Of a stretch of 64,000 nt of DNA, positions 35,425-43,393 are shown in pieces (positions within the stretch are counted from its first letter, which is position 1; the number at the start of each line of letters is the position of its first letter). The position numbers and the translations under genes were made by a program. The notes under the pieces were generated by a model that made no database searches, was not told the origin of the DNA, and saw only the letters and a list, made by a program, of their open reading frames with translations. The DNA lies in assembly GCF_024539815.1 (NCBI RefSeq), contig NZ_JAHHIU010000001.1:78191-142190 (forward strand), given 5' to 3'. The stretch comes from Streptomyces hayashii. GTDB taxonomy: Bacteria > Actinomycetota > Actinomycetes > Streptomycetales > Streptomycetaceae.

Positions 35425-36674
35425 CAGCTCAGCACGATCCCGTCGGAAACCAGCTCGTCCGTCAGGGCCGGGAACTCGCCGAGCGCCTCGGTGACCAGAG
35501 CCTGTACCTTGTCCACCTCGACGTCGGGAGAGGACAGGCGGACGAGGACACGCCAGGGCTGATCGAGTCGCTGCCCGGTCGTGCTCACCAGGTGAACCTC
35601 GGCGTGCCCCTCGGTCGCCTCGTGGAGCCGGGTGGCGAGTCGCTGCGCGGCGACGTTGTACAGCTTGCCGACGTGGTAGACGGGGTTCTTGCCGTTGGCG
35701 CCCTCAAGGTTCATCGGCCGCAACGGTGTGATCAGCCCGTTGACCCGGTTTCCTCGCCCCACAACGCCTTCGTCACCGGACTCGATCGAACTGCCGCTGT
35801 AGGTGAGGTACAGCTCGTCCTTCTCCGGAACGTCACGAGCATTCAGCCGGAAGCGCGCCTCCGCTCCAGGCAGCCGGAGGCCAGCGAGGCGGTGGCACTC
35901 GGCGAGGACGGTCTCCGCGTTGCGGACGTACTCCGCCCGGCTGGCGACGTGACGCGACTTCTGGGGGACGCACAACACGATGTCGGCCTGGGCTCCGTCC
36001 CAGTAGCCCATGAGTTTGACGTCCGAGCCGCACCAAGCGTGGGCGAGCGTGAACTCGCTCTTCCCGGAGAAGTAGTCCACCAGTTCCCGTACGAACGACT
36101 CGAAGGGGTTCTCCGGCGCCCAGCCAGTGCCGAGGGACGTGTCGTTGGAGAGCCGTACCCGCCGCTCGCGGAGATCTTCGACGGAGCGCGGGTTGAACCA
36201 GCGGGTGCGGTCGGGCACCCCGTCGCCGGTGAGTACAGCACCCGGGCTCGAATTGCTGGTGATGTTGAAGACGATGTCGAGGTGGGCCGAGACCTCGGGC
36301 AGTCGCTCGGCGAAGAACGCCCGAACCTCGGCCTCCACTATGTCCTCGACCGGTATCCGCTCGCCGCCGCACAACGGCGCGGCCCTCCCATTGACCAGGA
36401 CCCGCACCGGCGACGTCATCCGACCGGCGCCGTACCGCACCTCGCTGGCTCCACCGAGGAGGGCGAGCTTGTCGAAGTTGTGGTGCAGTACGGCGCCGAA
36501 GTGCTGAACGGTGTAGCGGCTGTAGGCGCGGGACAACCGCTCGGCGAGATGGTCGGCCAGGGTGTCCGGATGGCCGAGGCCCTTGCGTTCCACGATGGTC
36601 GTCGCGTCCGGCTGGGCCATGCCGGTGTCGATGACGATGTGGCTGTTGTCGATGGTCGTGCTCGTACGAGGCAT
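35424..36674 (-). CDS. Archaeal-type methionine adenosyltransferase
   Basis: A 416-residue S-adenosylmethionine synthetase of the archaeal family (AdoMet_Synthase), unrelated in sequence to the bacterial MetK that Streptomyces also has. Family features include [40 protein letters not shown] and [20 protein letters not shown]. It should make SAM, or a SAM analogue, from ATP and a methionine-like substrate. The ATG at 36674 has GGGAG upstream. A dedicated copy in an operon suggests a pathway that consumes SAM or needs an unusual sulfonium donor, although no methyltransferase is seen within the operon. Confidence 0.93.
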   Translation of the reverse strand: MPRTSTTIDNSHIVIDTGMAQPDATTIVERKGLGHPDTLADHLAERLSRAYSRYTVQHFGAVLHHNFDKLALLGGASEVRYGAGRMTSPVRVLVNGRAAPLCGGERIPVEDIVEAEVRAFFAERLPEVSAHLDIVFNITSNSSPGAVLTGDGVPDRTRWFNPRSVEDLRERRVRLSNDTSLGTGWAPENPFESFVRELVDYFSGKSEFTLAHAWCGSDVKLMGYWDGAQADIVLCVPQKSRHVASRAEYVRNAETVLAECHRLAGLRLPGAEARFRLNARDVPEKDELYLTYSGSSIESGDEGVVGRGNRVNGLITPLRPMNLEGANGKNPVYHVGKLYNVAAQRLATRLHEATEGHAEVHLVSTTGQRLDQPWRVLVRLSSPDVEVDKVQALVTEALGEFPALTDELVSDGIVLS

Positions 36675-36754
36675 CACGAACTCCCGTTCGGGGGTGGGTA
36701 GAAGGGGATGAGCGCAGGCGTCAGCACGCCTGGACGAGCGGTGGAGCGGAGGAT

Positions 36755-37648
36755 TCAGCGAGGGACGCCGGCAGCGCGGAGGAGCGCGACCGTCTGAGCG
36801 AGCGACCGGTACACGGAGGCAGCCTGTTCCTCCGCCGCGAGTCGATAGATGTCGTGGACGGTGATGAGGTCGATGTCCTGCATCCGACGGCGATCGAGCC
36901 AAAGGAGCAGGCGCCAGGCAAGGACCGGCCCGCTGAACGGCAACCGGGTCAGGAGATCGACCGGGATGCGTCCGGGCGGCACGCCCCCGTACAGCAGGTC
37001 GCGTACGAGGTGGAAGACCACATCGGTGTAGTCGAGGACGGCCGGTCCGCAGGCGCTCGCCTCCCAGTCGACGACGTGCAGGCACTCGCCGTCGACGAGG
37101 AGGTGCTCGGGCTTGAGGTCACCGTGCAGGCGAACGACCGGATGGGAATCGGTCGGTTGGAGGGCCTCTCTCAGCACCGCCCACCAGGGCAGTGACCGGC
37201 AGCGAGGAGAGAACTGATCGAGCAGGAACTGGTGCGGGGAAACGACACCGGCTCGCCGAGCTTCCCAGCCAGATCCGGGAGTGGCGTCGCCAACAGGCCG
37301 GTGCAGCCTGCGACTCACAGCCACGACGTGACCGATGTACTCCTCAATCGCTGAGTGCGTGCTTACCGAGCACGGCGTGCCATCCACCACCCGGAATGCC
37401 GTCCAAGACCCTGCCTCATCGTTTCCCGTGGCCAGGACGGCCGGGACCGAGATACCCCACAGGGCAGCGCGCTCGATCGTCGCGACCTCACGCTGGCGCC
37501 GACCCTCGGGGTCGATGCCCACGTAGATCTTCAGCAAGGCGCTGCCGTCCGTGGCGAACCGCGTTCTGGAGTACGGCTTGAGAGCTGCCGGGCCGAACGG
37601 GCCGAGACCCTGCTCGGTCCACGGCTCCGCCGTCTTCGTGCTGCGCAC
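36755..37648 (-). CDS. APH-family phosphotransferase, first gene of the operon
   Basis: A 297-residue aminoglycoside phosphotransferase-like kinase, distinct from the second kinase of the operon. The catalytic loop is VVRLHGDLKPEHLLVDG and the metal site is VVDWEASACGPAVLDYTD. The lysine strand is ALLKIYVGID. The GTG at 37648 was chosen because a strong GGAGGTG ribosome site lies six bases upstream. A GTG at 37657 overlaps that site and is unlikely. The natural substrate is unknown. It opens the seven-gene minus-strand operon and faces a divergent regulator. Confidence 0.85.
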   Translation of the reverse strand: MRSTKTAEPWTEQGLGPFGPAALKPYSRTRFATDGSALLKIYVGIDPEGRRQREVATIERAALWGISVPAVLATGNDEAGSWTAFRVVDGTPCSVSTHSAIEEYIGHVVAVSRRLHRPVGDATPGSGWEARRAGVVSPHQFLLDQFSPRCRSLPWWAVLREALQPTDSHPVVRLHGDLKPEHLLVDGECLHVVDWEASACGPAVLDYTDVVFHLVRDLLYGGVPPGRIPVDLLTRLPFSGPVLAWRLLLWLDRRRMQDIDLITVHDIYRLAAEEQAASVYRSLAQTVALLRAAGVPR

Positions 37649-37854
37649 CCTCCACACCTCCAGTCCGTATCAGCGAGCCGTGCCCTGCTCCCATTTGAGA
37701 AGCAGGACCGATCACCAAAGTCAGCCGAAGCGGAAGGAGTTGACCACATTGCCCGGCGGCTTTTTCGATCTACTGCGACAGTAGGTACGGCACCCCGCAG
37801 CACCCCGGAAAATCCTTCCGGGGTCGATTCCGGCCACGAGGTGATGCTCAGGAC
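37649..37854. promoter_or_regulatory. Divergent promoter region with two dyads
   Basis: This region separates the seven-gene operon (minus) from the XRE-TPR regulator (plus) and should hold both promoters. Two inverted repeats are visible: CTACTG-CGA-CAGTAG at 37770-37784, and CCCCGGAA-AATCC-TTCCGGGG at 37803-37823. Either could be the operator of the adjacent regulator. This is inference from position only. Confidence 0.5.
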
Positions 37855-39084
37855 ATGCGAGGGATGACAGAGAACCTGACCATCGGCGAGCGCGTCGCCT
37901 GGTACCGGCGCCGACGCGGTCTTTCCCAAGAAGTCCTGGCCGGCCTTGTCGGGCGGACCACGGATTGGCTGAGCAAAGCGGAGAACAATCGGATCGAGCT
38001 CGACCGGCTCTCGGTGATCACCTCACTCGCCGAGGCCCTCGACGTCTCCCTCGGAGACCTGCTCGCCGAACCGACCCTCATGGAGTGGTCCAACGACAGC
38101 GGCCGCCGCACGGTCCCCGCCCTGCGCGAAGCCCTCATGGACTACAAGCAGCTCACGCCTCTGCTGGGGCCTCCGCCCGATGACGAACCGCCCGCCCTGA
38201 AGGACCTTCGGGCCAGCGTGAAGGAGATCCTCGACGCCTATCAGGCGTCCCGCTACGGCTTCGCCACGCGACGCCTTCCCCTCGTACTGGCCGATGCCCT
38301 CGCCGCATCCCGCGGGTACTCGGGGCGCAAGAGGGAAGAGGCTCATGCCCTGCTCGCTCTGACCTACCAAGGAGCGGCCATGGTCCTGGGCAAGGTTGGG
38401 GAGTCGGAGCTGGCATGGATCGCCGCCGACCGCGGCCTGGCGGCTGCGCAACTCAGCGGCCAGAGTGCGGTGACGGGCTCGCTCTTCCGGGCGGTCACAC
38501 ACTGTCTGCTGGCCACCGGGCGCTTCACCCCGGCGGTCCAGCTGGTGAACGATGCGGCGGCCGTGATGCAGCCCGGCTTGGGCACCGCGAACGACGAATA
38601 CCTATCGGTCTACGGCACCCTCTTCCTCGCTGGTGCCATGGCGGCCGCACGAGCGGAGGACCGGGCGACGACGCAGACCTTCCTTCGAGAAGCCGACGAA
38701 GCCGCGCAGCGGTTGGGCGCCGACGCCAACCATCTATGGACGGCCTTCGGCCCGACCAACGTGGCCATCCACTGCGTCGCCACCGCCGGAGAGCTCGGAG
38801 ACATCCAGATAGCCGCCGACCTCGGGCAACGCATCGACACCAGCGACCTGCCTGTGGAGCGACGTGTGAGGCACAGCCTGGAAGTCGCCCGAGCGCTCAG
38901 CGCCTGGAACCGGACCGACGAAGCCCTGGCCACCCTGCTGGACGCCGAGCAGGCTGCCCCCGAGCAGGTGCGCCACCACTACCTGAGCCGGGAACTGGTC
39001 ATCGGCTGGATCCGCGGTACTCGCGGCCGGCCGTCCCAGCCACTGGCAGACCTGGCACGCAGGCTCGGCGTCGTCGGCGGTTAG
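37855..39084 (+). CDS. XRE-family regulator with TPR-like domain
   Basis: A 409-residue regulator. The N-terminal Cro/CI HTH (RVAWYRRRRGLSQEVLAGLV, TTDWLSKAENNR) is followed by about 300 residues of helical repeats resembling TPRs (GESELAWIAADRGLAAAQLS, GRFTPAVQLVNDAAAVM), a layout used by Streptomyces small-signal-responsive regulators. It is divergent from the kinase/MAT/SerRS operon and is the natural candidate to control it. The start is the ATG at 37855, with GAGGTGA upstream; an ATG at 37864 is also possible. The inducing ligand is unknown. Confidence 0.87.
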   Translation: MRGMTENLTIGERVAWYRRRRGLSQEVLAGLVGRTTDWLSKAENNRIELDRLSVITSLAEALDVSLGDLLAEPTLMEWSNDSGRRTVPALREALMDYKQLTPLLGPPPDDEPPALKDLRASVKEILDAYQASRYGFATRRLPLVLADALAASRGYSGRKREEAHALLALTYQGAAMVLGKVGESELAWIAADRGLAAAQLSGQSAVTGSLFRAVTHCLLATGRFTPAVQLVNDAAAVMQPGLGTANDEYLSVYGTLFLAGAMAAARAEDRATTQTFLREADEAAQRLGADANHLWTAFGPTNVAIHCVATAGELGDIQIAADLGQRIDTSDLPVERRVRHSLEVARALSAWNRTDEALATLLDAEQAAPEQVRHHYLSRELVIGWIRGTRGRPSQPLADLARRLGVVGG

Positions 39085-39094
39085 AGTCCGTCCC

Positions 39095-39577
39095 GTGAGC
39101 GAGAACGAGCACGAAGCGAAGATGGCCCACCCGCGCATGGCAGCCGGCGCACTCTTCTTCGACGACGCCGACCGGGTCCTGCTCGTCGAACCCTCGTACA
39201 AGGACTACCGCGATATCCCCGGCGGATACGTCGAGCAAGGGGAGTCTCCCCGGCAAGCCTGCGTCCGCGAAGTCCACGAGGAGCTGGGCATCAAGCCCCA
39301 CATCGGCCGCCTGCTCGTCGTGGACTGGGCGCCGAATCCGGGGGAGGGAGACAAGGTCCTCTACCTCTTCGACGGCGGCCGTCTCAGTGCGGAACAGCGC
39401 CAGCAGATCGCCTTGCAGGCCGACGAGCTCCGCAGCTACGACTTCCACGACGCCCAGCAACTGCCAGAACTCACCATTCCACGCCTCGCACGCCGGATCA
39501 CCGCCGGGATCCAGGCCCGCGCAGCCGGCCTGACCGCCTACCTGGAACAAGGGGTGTCGCCAGAAATAGGGGCTTGA
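39095..39577 (+). CDS. NUDIX hydrolase, small
   Basis: A 160-residue NUDIX protein with a complete box: GGYVEQGESPRQACVREVHE followed by ELGI, matching Gx5Ex7REUxEExGU. The GTG at 39095 lies ten bases after the regulator stop, so the two genes form one unit. It may hydrolyse a nucleotide-linked intermediate or damaged nucleotide. The substrate cannot be read from the sequence. Confidence 0.88.
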   Translation: MSENEHEAKMAHPRMAAGALFFDDADRVLLVEPSYKDYRDIPGGYVEQGESPRQACVREVHEELGIKPHIGRLLVVDWAPNPGEGDKVLYLFDGGRLSAEQRQQIALQADELRSYDFHDAQQLPELTIPRLARRITAGIQARAAGLTAYLEQGVSPEIGA

Positions 39578-39728
39578 CCAGGGGCCGCTTGGTCTCAGCC
39601 CCGCGTGACGATCCTGGCACGAATGTTCACCGGCGCCCGGTCGGCATCGATCGACTTCCAGCTATGGGCGGGGCAGTGCACCAGAGGCGGCATTCCCTCC
39701 CGCCACCGACGTGCGGATACTGACCGCC

Positions 39729-40007
39729 ATGACTTCGCATCCGCTGGACGAGATCGAGTGCGCTGCTCAGGTCATCACGGACCTACACATCGCGACGGTT
39801 CCTGGTGACCACGCGCAGGCAGCCAGCCACGCTGCGGCCAACCTCTGCTCCGGCACTGGCTCAGGGTTCTTGGTGGCGCCGACACAGCTGCAGAAGCTGA
39901 TCGCCGAGGCAATCGAGATCGGGTACGCGACTGCCCTGCGTGATGTACGAGAAGGGAATTTCGACGGCGACCTGCAGGAATGGCGGCCTGATCTTTTCCA
40001 GGGGTAA
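39729..40007 (+). CDS. Small hypothetical protein
   Basis: A 92-residue, mildly acidic, mostly helical protein starting MTSHPLDEIECAAQVITDLH. It has a Gly/Ser turn (CSGTGSGFLV) and an amphipathic helix (QKLIAEAIEIGYATALRDVR). No family was recognised. A GTG-type extension to 39711 is open. It stands alone between the NUDIX gene and the XRE/P-loop gene. Confidence 0.5.
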   Translation: MTSHPLDEIECAAQVITDLHIATVPGDHAQAASHAAANLCSGTGSGFLVAPTQLQKLIAEAIEIGYATALRDVREGNFDGDLQEWRPDLFQG

Positions 40008-40094
40008 GGCGAGGCGGGGTGGAGCGACGCGGACAACGGAGCCCCCTGCGCCTCCACACACGTCCGTCCACGGTGCCCTCATAGGCTCCGGATC

Positions 40095-41135
40095 ATGACC
40101 AGAGATGGGCAGGCGGTAGGCGCGGTGAGTAGAAGTCGCCCGGGGTGGCGCCCAGACAAGCTGAGACAACAACGCGAAGCTCACGGCCTGACGCTCGAAG
40201 GCGCGGGTGAACAGCTGCGCGAGGTGGCCCGGGCCGCGGGGCTCACGGTGCCAGCCGCCAACTTTCAGACGCTGTGGCAGCACGAGCAGGGAGAGGTCTA
40301 TCCCGGACCGCACTACCGTCGCGCGTACTGCCTTCTGTACCGCGCGACCGAGCCCGAGCTCGGCTTCCGTAACGCTCTGCCCGACGAGGCCACGAAGCTC
40401 AAGTTCACCGCGTCGAGCGAACCGCAGAACGGCGCCCACGTCCTGGCCGTGGAACGGGCGTTGCACCAGCTGGCGCCGAGCGCGGAGGACGCCGACGGTC
40501 TGGGCGTCCAGCAGCGAATCCTCGATGCCTGGAAGCGGCGTCACACCGGCGGTGATCCGAACCGGCCGACCCTGATGATGGTCGGCGGCTACGCGGGCAG
40601 CGGGAAGTCGGAGTTCGCCCGCTTCGTATCGCAACTCACTGGATGGCCCGTCCTCGACAAGGACCCGATCACGCGCCCGCTCGTCGAGCGCCTCCTTGTT
40701 GAAATGGGCAGCGAGCCCAACGACCGGCACACCGACCTCTACCGGGAGAAGGTCCGCCCGCTGGAGTACCAGTGCCTGCTGGAGACCGCGTACGCGAACG
40801 TCGACTGCGCGATCAGCACCGTCCTCTCCGCGCCCTTCATCGCCGAGACCACCGACCCTCGGTGGATGCGGCGCCTGATCAACCGGTGTGAGGCGCGTGG
40901 CGTCACCGTGGCTGTCGTATGGATCCAGTGCGACCTCGACACGATGCACGAGTACATCAGCTTCCGGTCCGCCGCCCGGGACAGCTGGAAACTCCAGAAC
41001 TGGGACACGTACGCCGCTGGGATCGATCTTGAGCTGCGGCCCGTCGTGCCGCACTTGGTTGTCGACAACCGGCTCGGCTCCGCGATATCGCTCACAGACC
41101 AGGTGCGCCAGGTCTTCGGGACGGTGTTCCAGTGA
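40095..41135 (+). CDS. XRE-like HTH fused to P-loop kinase/ATPase
   Basis: A 346-residue protein. An N-terminal Cro/CI-like region (KLRQQREAHGLTLEGAGEQL, then QTLWQHEQGEVYPGPHYRRA) precedes a P-loop domain with Walker A GGYAGSGKSEFAR near residue 160, DKDPITRPLVERLL and VVWIQCDLDTMHEYISFRSA. The P-loop part resembles zeta-toxin-like or small-molecule kinases. It might sense and phosphorylate a nucleotide-sugar or similar ligand, but this is speculative. Its stop overlaps the next start (GTGA), so it works with the guanylate-kinase-like protein. Confidence 0.7.
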   Translation: MTRDGQAVGAVSRSRPGWRPDKLRQQREAHGLTLEGAGEQLREVARAAGLTVPAANFQTLWQHEQGEVYPGPHYRRAYCLLYRATEPELGFRNALPDEATKLKFTASSEPQNGAHVLAVERALHQLAPSAEDADGLGVQQRILDAWKRRHTGGDPNRPTLMMVGGYAGSGKSEFARFVSQLTGWPVLDKDPITRPLVERLLVEMGSEPNDRHTDLYREKVRPLEYQCLLETAYANVDCAISTVLSAPFIAETTDPRWMRRLINRCEARGVTVAVVWIQCDLDTMHEYISFRSAARDSWKLQNWDTYAAGIDLELRPVVPHLVVDNRLGSAISLTDQVRQVFGTVFQ

Positions 41136-41692
41136 GGCAGGGCATCCTGCTGTACGGGCCGCCGGCGGCGGGCAAGGACACGATCACGGCGGCGCTCACC
41201 GAACTCGACGCGCGGTACGTGCTGTTCACCCGGCTGAAGATCGGGACCGGGAAGACCAAGGGCTACCGAATGGGTACACCGGAGCAACTGACCGCCCTGG
41301 AGGCACGCGGCGATGTCATCTACCGCAACGACCGGTACGGCAACATCTACGTCGTCGACCGCCCCGGCCTCGACCAGGCCATGAAGGGCGGCAGGACCCC
41401 AGTCGTCCACCTCGGCCAGATGGCGGGAATGGAGCAGGTGACCGCCCTCTACCCGGCGCGCTGGGTGCGCGTTCTGCTGTGGTGCTCCAAGGAGACCACC
41501 GCTCGACGCTCACCACAGCGCGGTGACACCGACACGGCGGCCCGGCTGGCCGCGTGGGACGCCACTCAGGCCGATCTTGCGGCTCATCCGCGAGCCCAGT
41601 GGGAACTGCGCGTGGAGACGGACGCGACCGCACCCCATGAAACCGCACAGAGGATCAACGACATCGTCCGCACCACGCCACCACGCTCCTGA
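41132..41692 (+). CDS. Guanylate-kinase-like P-loop protein
   Basis: A 186-residue P-loop NMP-kinase-like protein. Walker A is LLYGPPAAGKDTITAAL at the N-terminus. A lid-like segment (RLKIGTGKTKGYRMGTPEQL) and an HLGQMAGMEQ stretch follow, ending in an RRSPQRGDTDTAARLAAWDA helix. It is related to guanylate kinase but is not the housekeeping Gmk. It could phosphorylate an unusual nucleotide. It is coupled by a four-base overlap to the XRE/P-loop gene and converges on the oxidoreductase gene with a 37-base gap. Confidence 0.72.
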   Translation: MRQGILLYGPPAAGKDTITAALTELDARYVLFTRLKIGTGKTKGYRMGTPEQLTALEARGDVIYRNDRYGNIYVVDRPGLDQAMKGGRTPVVHLGQMAGMEQVTALYPARWVRVLLWCSKETTARRSPQRGDTDTAARLAAWDATQADLAAHPRAQWELRVETDATAPHETAQRINDIVRTTPPRS

Positions 41693-41729
41693 CGGCCAGG
41701 ACGTCAGCGCCCCAGCGGATGCGACCTGC

Positions 41730-42587
41730 TCAACTCGGGTTGTCCGGGTCCCGCTCAAGGCGCAGAGCTTCCAGGGCCTCAGCGATATCCAGCCGCTCGT
41801 CTCTGTTCCCGTCCCACCGGGCGAGCGTCGCGGCAGCCGCGTGCATAAGGGAGTCCGGCAGCCCGGCGTCGGCGAGAAGGGCCGCCGCGTCCTCAAGCTC
41901 TGGGCCCCAACGCCAGGCGCGGGCGGCGGTCTTGGGGATGTAGTCGGTCTCCACGAGGTAGCTGCGGGTGCGCTTGGCCGCGATCACCAGCAGCTCGTCC
42001 GCGACCCCGTAGGTGTCCGCCGCCCCGTAGGCCACGGCGGCCAGCACGCGGGAGACCTTCTGGTAGCTGGAGTACGCGAGCTTGAGTGCGGAGGCTTTGC
42101 CGATGCTGTCGCCCAGGACGTGGGTCCGCACATCGGTGCCGGCGAAAAATTCGGCGATCCGGTCGGCCTGCTCGACGGCGCCGGAAAGGTAGAGCGTCGG
42201 GGACTTGCCGCCCACTGGAGGCGATCCGACCACCGCGGCATCGATGACTGGCATCGGGGCCAGGCGGTCGGCGATACTCACCATGCGAGACGGCGAGACG
42301 GCGTTCGCGTCGACATAGATCGTGCCCGCTTCGGACATGCCGAGCTCGGCTACCTGGCCGGCGGTCTCCTCCGCTGCGGCGGGAGGGCACAGGGAGAGCA
42401 GCACATCGGAGCGGGAGACAAGCTCGGGCAGCGCCGCGGCTTCGAGGCCCACGCGCTCGGCCCGGCGGCGGGTTGTGTCGCTGCGTCCGTCGGGGCACCA
42501 CAGCACGGTGTGGCCTCTCGCGCGCAGCTGGGCGCCGAAGGCGGATCCCATACTGCCGGGGTGCAACAGCCCGATGGTGATCGTCAT
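41730..42587 (-). CDS. NAD(P)-dependent oxidoreductase, 6-phosphogluconate dehydrogenase-like
   Basis: A 285-residue beta-hydroxyacid dehydrogenase-like enzyme. The N-terminal Rossmann fold has GLLHPGSMGSAFGAQLRARG. The middle shows YVDANAVSPSRM and DAAVVGSPPVGGKSPTLYLS, and the C-terminal helical domain resembles DUF1932 (GKASALKLAYSSYQKVSRVL). The lysine in GKASALKLAYSS is in the expected catalytic position. The substrate is unknown. The ATG at 42587 overlaps the HAD gene stop by four bases, so the two enzymes are probably used in one short pathway. Confidence 0.85.
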   Translation of the reverse strand: MTITIGLLHPGSMGSAFGAQLRARGHTVLWCPDGRSDTTRRRAERVGLEAAALPELVSRSDVLLSLCPPAAAEETAGQVAELGMSEAGTIYVDANAVSPSRMVSIADRLAPMPVIDAAVVGSPPVGGKSPTLYLSGAVEQADRIAEFFAGTDVRTHVLGDSIGKASALKLAYSSYQKVSRVLAAVAYGAADTYGVADELLVIAAKRTRSYLVETDYIPKTAARAWRWGPELEDAAALLADAGLPDSLMHAAAATLARWDGNRDERLDIAEALEALRLERDPDNPS

Positions 42588-43267
42588 GCCGCTGTCCTTG
42601 TGTGGTCGACGGAGTGCAAAAGCAGCAGGTCGATGGCGGCGCGTGCATGCGGCACCACGTGGTCCGGCCTGGGATCGTCCGGCGGCCAGGAACGGCCGTT
42701 GCCGATCCAGACGGTGCGCAGCCCTGCGGAGCGTCCGCCGCCGATGTCGGTGACCGGGTTGTCCCCGACCATCCAGCCACCATCGCCCAGCACGGTGCCG
42801 CAGCGGGCCGCTGCCAGGGCGAAGTGCCGGGTCTGCGGCTTGCGCGCGTCGACCTCCTCGGAGACGAAGACGCCGTCGACGCGCTGGGAGATACCGGTGG
42901 CCTGCAGCTTGGCGCGCTGGATATCCGCCGCACCGTTGGTTGCCACCCCTACTCGCCAGCCGGCCGCACGCAGCTCGTCCAAGCCGTCGAGGACCCCGGC
43001 CGGGCACGACACCAAGGCAGCGATGTCGGTGCAGTACGTGTGCCACAACTCCGCAGTCGACACGGGCAGTCGGTACCGGGTACGGATCGCCTCAAAAGTG
43101 GATGGATAGGCCCGCTCGGCCACCATGTCTAGGACGTTCGCCTGATCTTCGGCCTCCAGGCTGTGCTGGGCGGTGAACTCTGCGGCCCAGTCGGCGAGCG
43201 TTCCCCGCCGGTCCACGAGGGTGTTGTCGAGGTCGAAGAGAACCAGAGGCGGCTGCACATCCTGCAC
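42584..43267 (-). CDS. HAD-family hydrolase
   Basis: A 227-residue haloacid dehalogenase-like phosphatase. Motif I is LFDLDNTLVD, motif II is VGVATNGAADIQ, the motif III lysine lies in DARKPQTRHF, and motif IV is WMVGDNPVTDIGGG. A helical cap lies between motifs I and II. It probably dephosphorylates a small metabolite. The start is the GTG at 43267; a GTG at 43258 is possible. It is translated together with the downstream oxidoreductase. Confidence 0.88.
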   Translation of the reverse strand: MQDVQPPLVLFDLDNTLVDRRGTLADWAAEFTAQHSLEAEDQANVLDMVAERAYPSTFEAIRTRYRLPVSTAELWHTYCTDIAALVSCPAGVLDGLDELRAAGWRVGVATNGAADIQRAKLQATGISQRVDGVFVSEEVDARKPQTRHFALAAARCGTVLGDGGWMVGDNPVTDIGGGRSAGLRTVWIGNGRSWPPDDPRPDHVVPHARAAIDLLLLHSVDHTRTAA

Positions 43268-43393
43268 CCTAATGCGCGGCGGTCAGCTGTGTGCTCGGGG
43301 CTGCGGGGCGGGTCGAGTGACCCTTCCCGCTGCACTCTGCGCCGGGCATCGTTCCTTCACGCTGCCAAAGTGATCAATCTAGACCGATGGCGC

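Noticed and set aside
39861..41054. Minus-strand 397-codon open frame opposite the XRE/P-loop gene
   Set aside because: It is an Arg/Val/Gly-rich shadow; the plus strand has a P-loop and an HTH.
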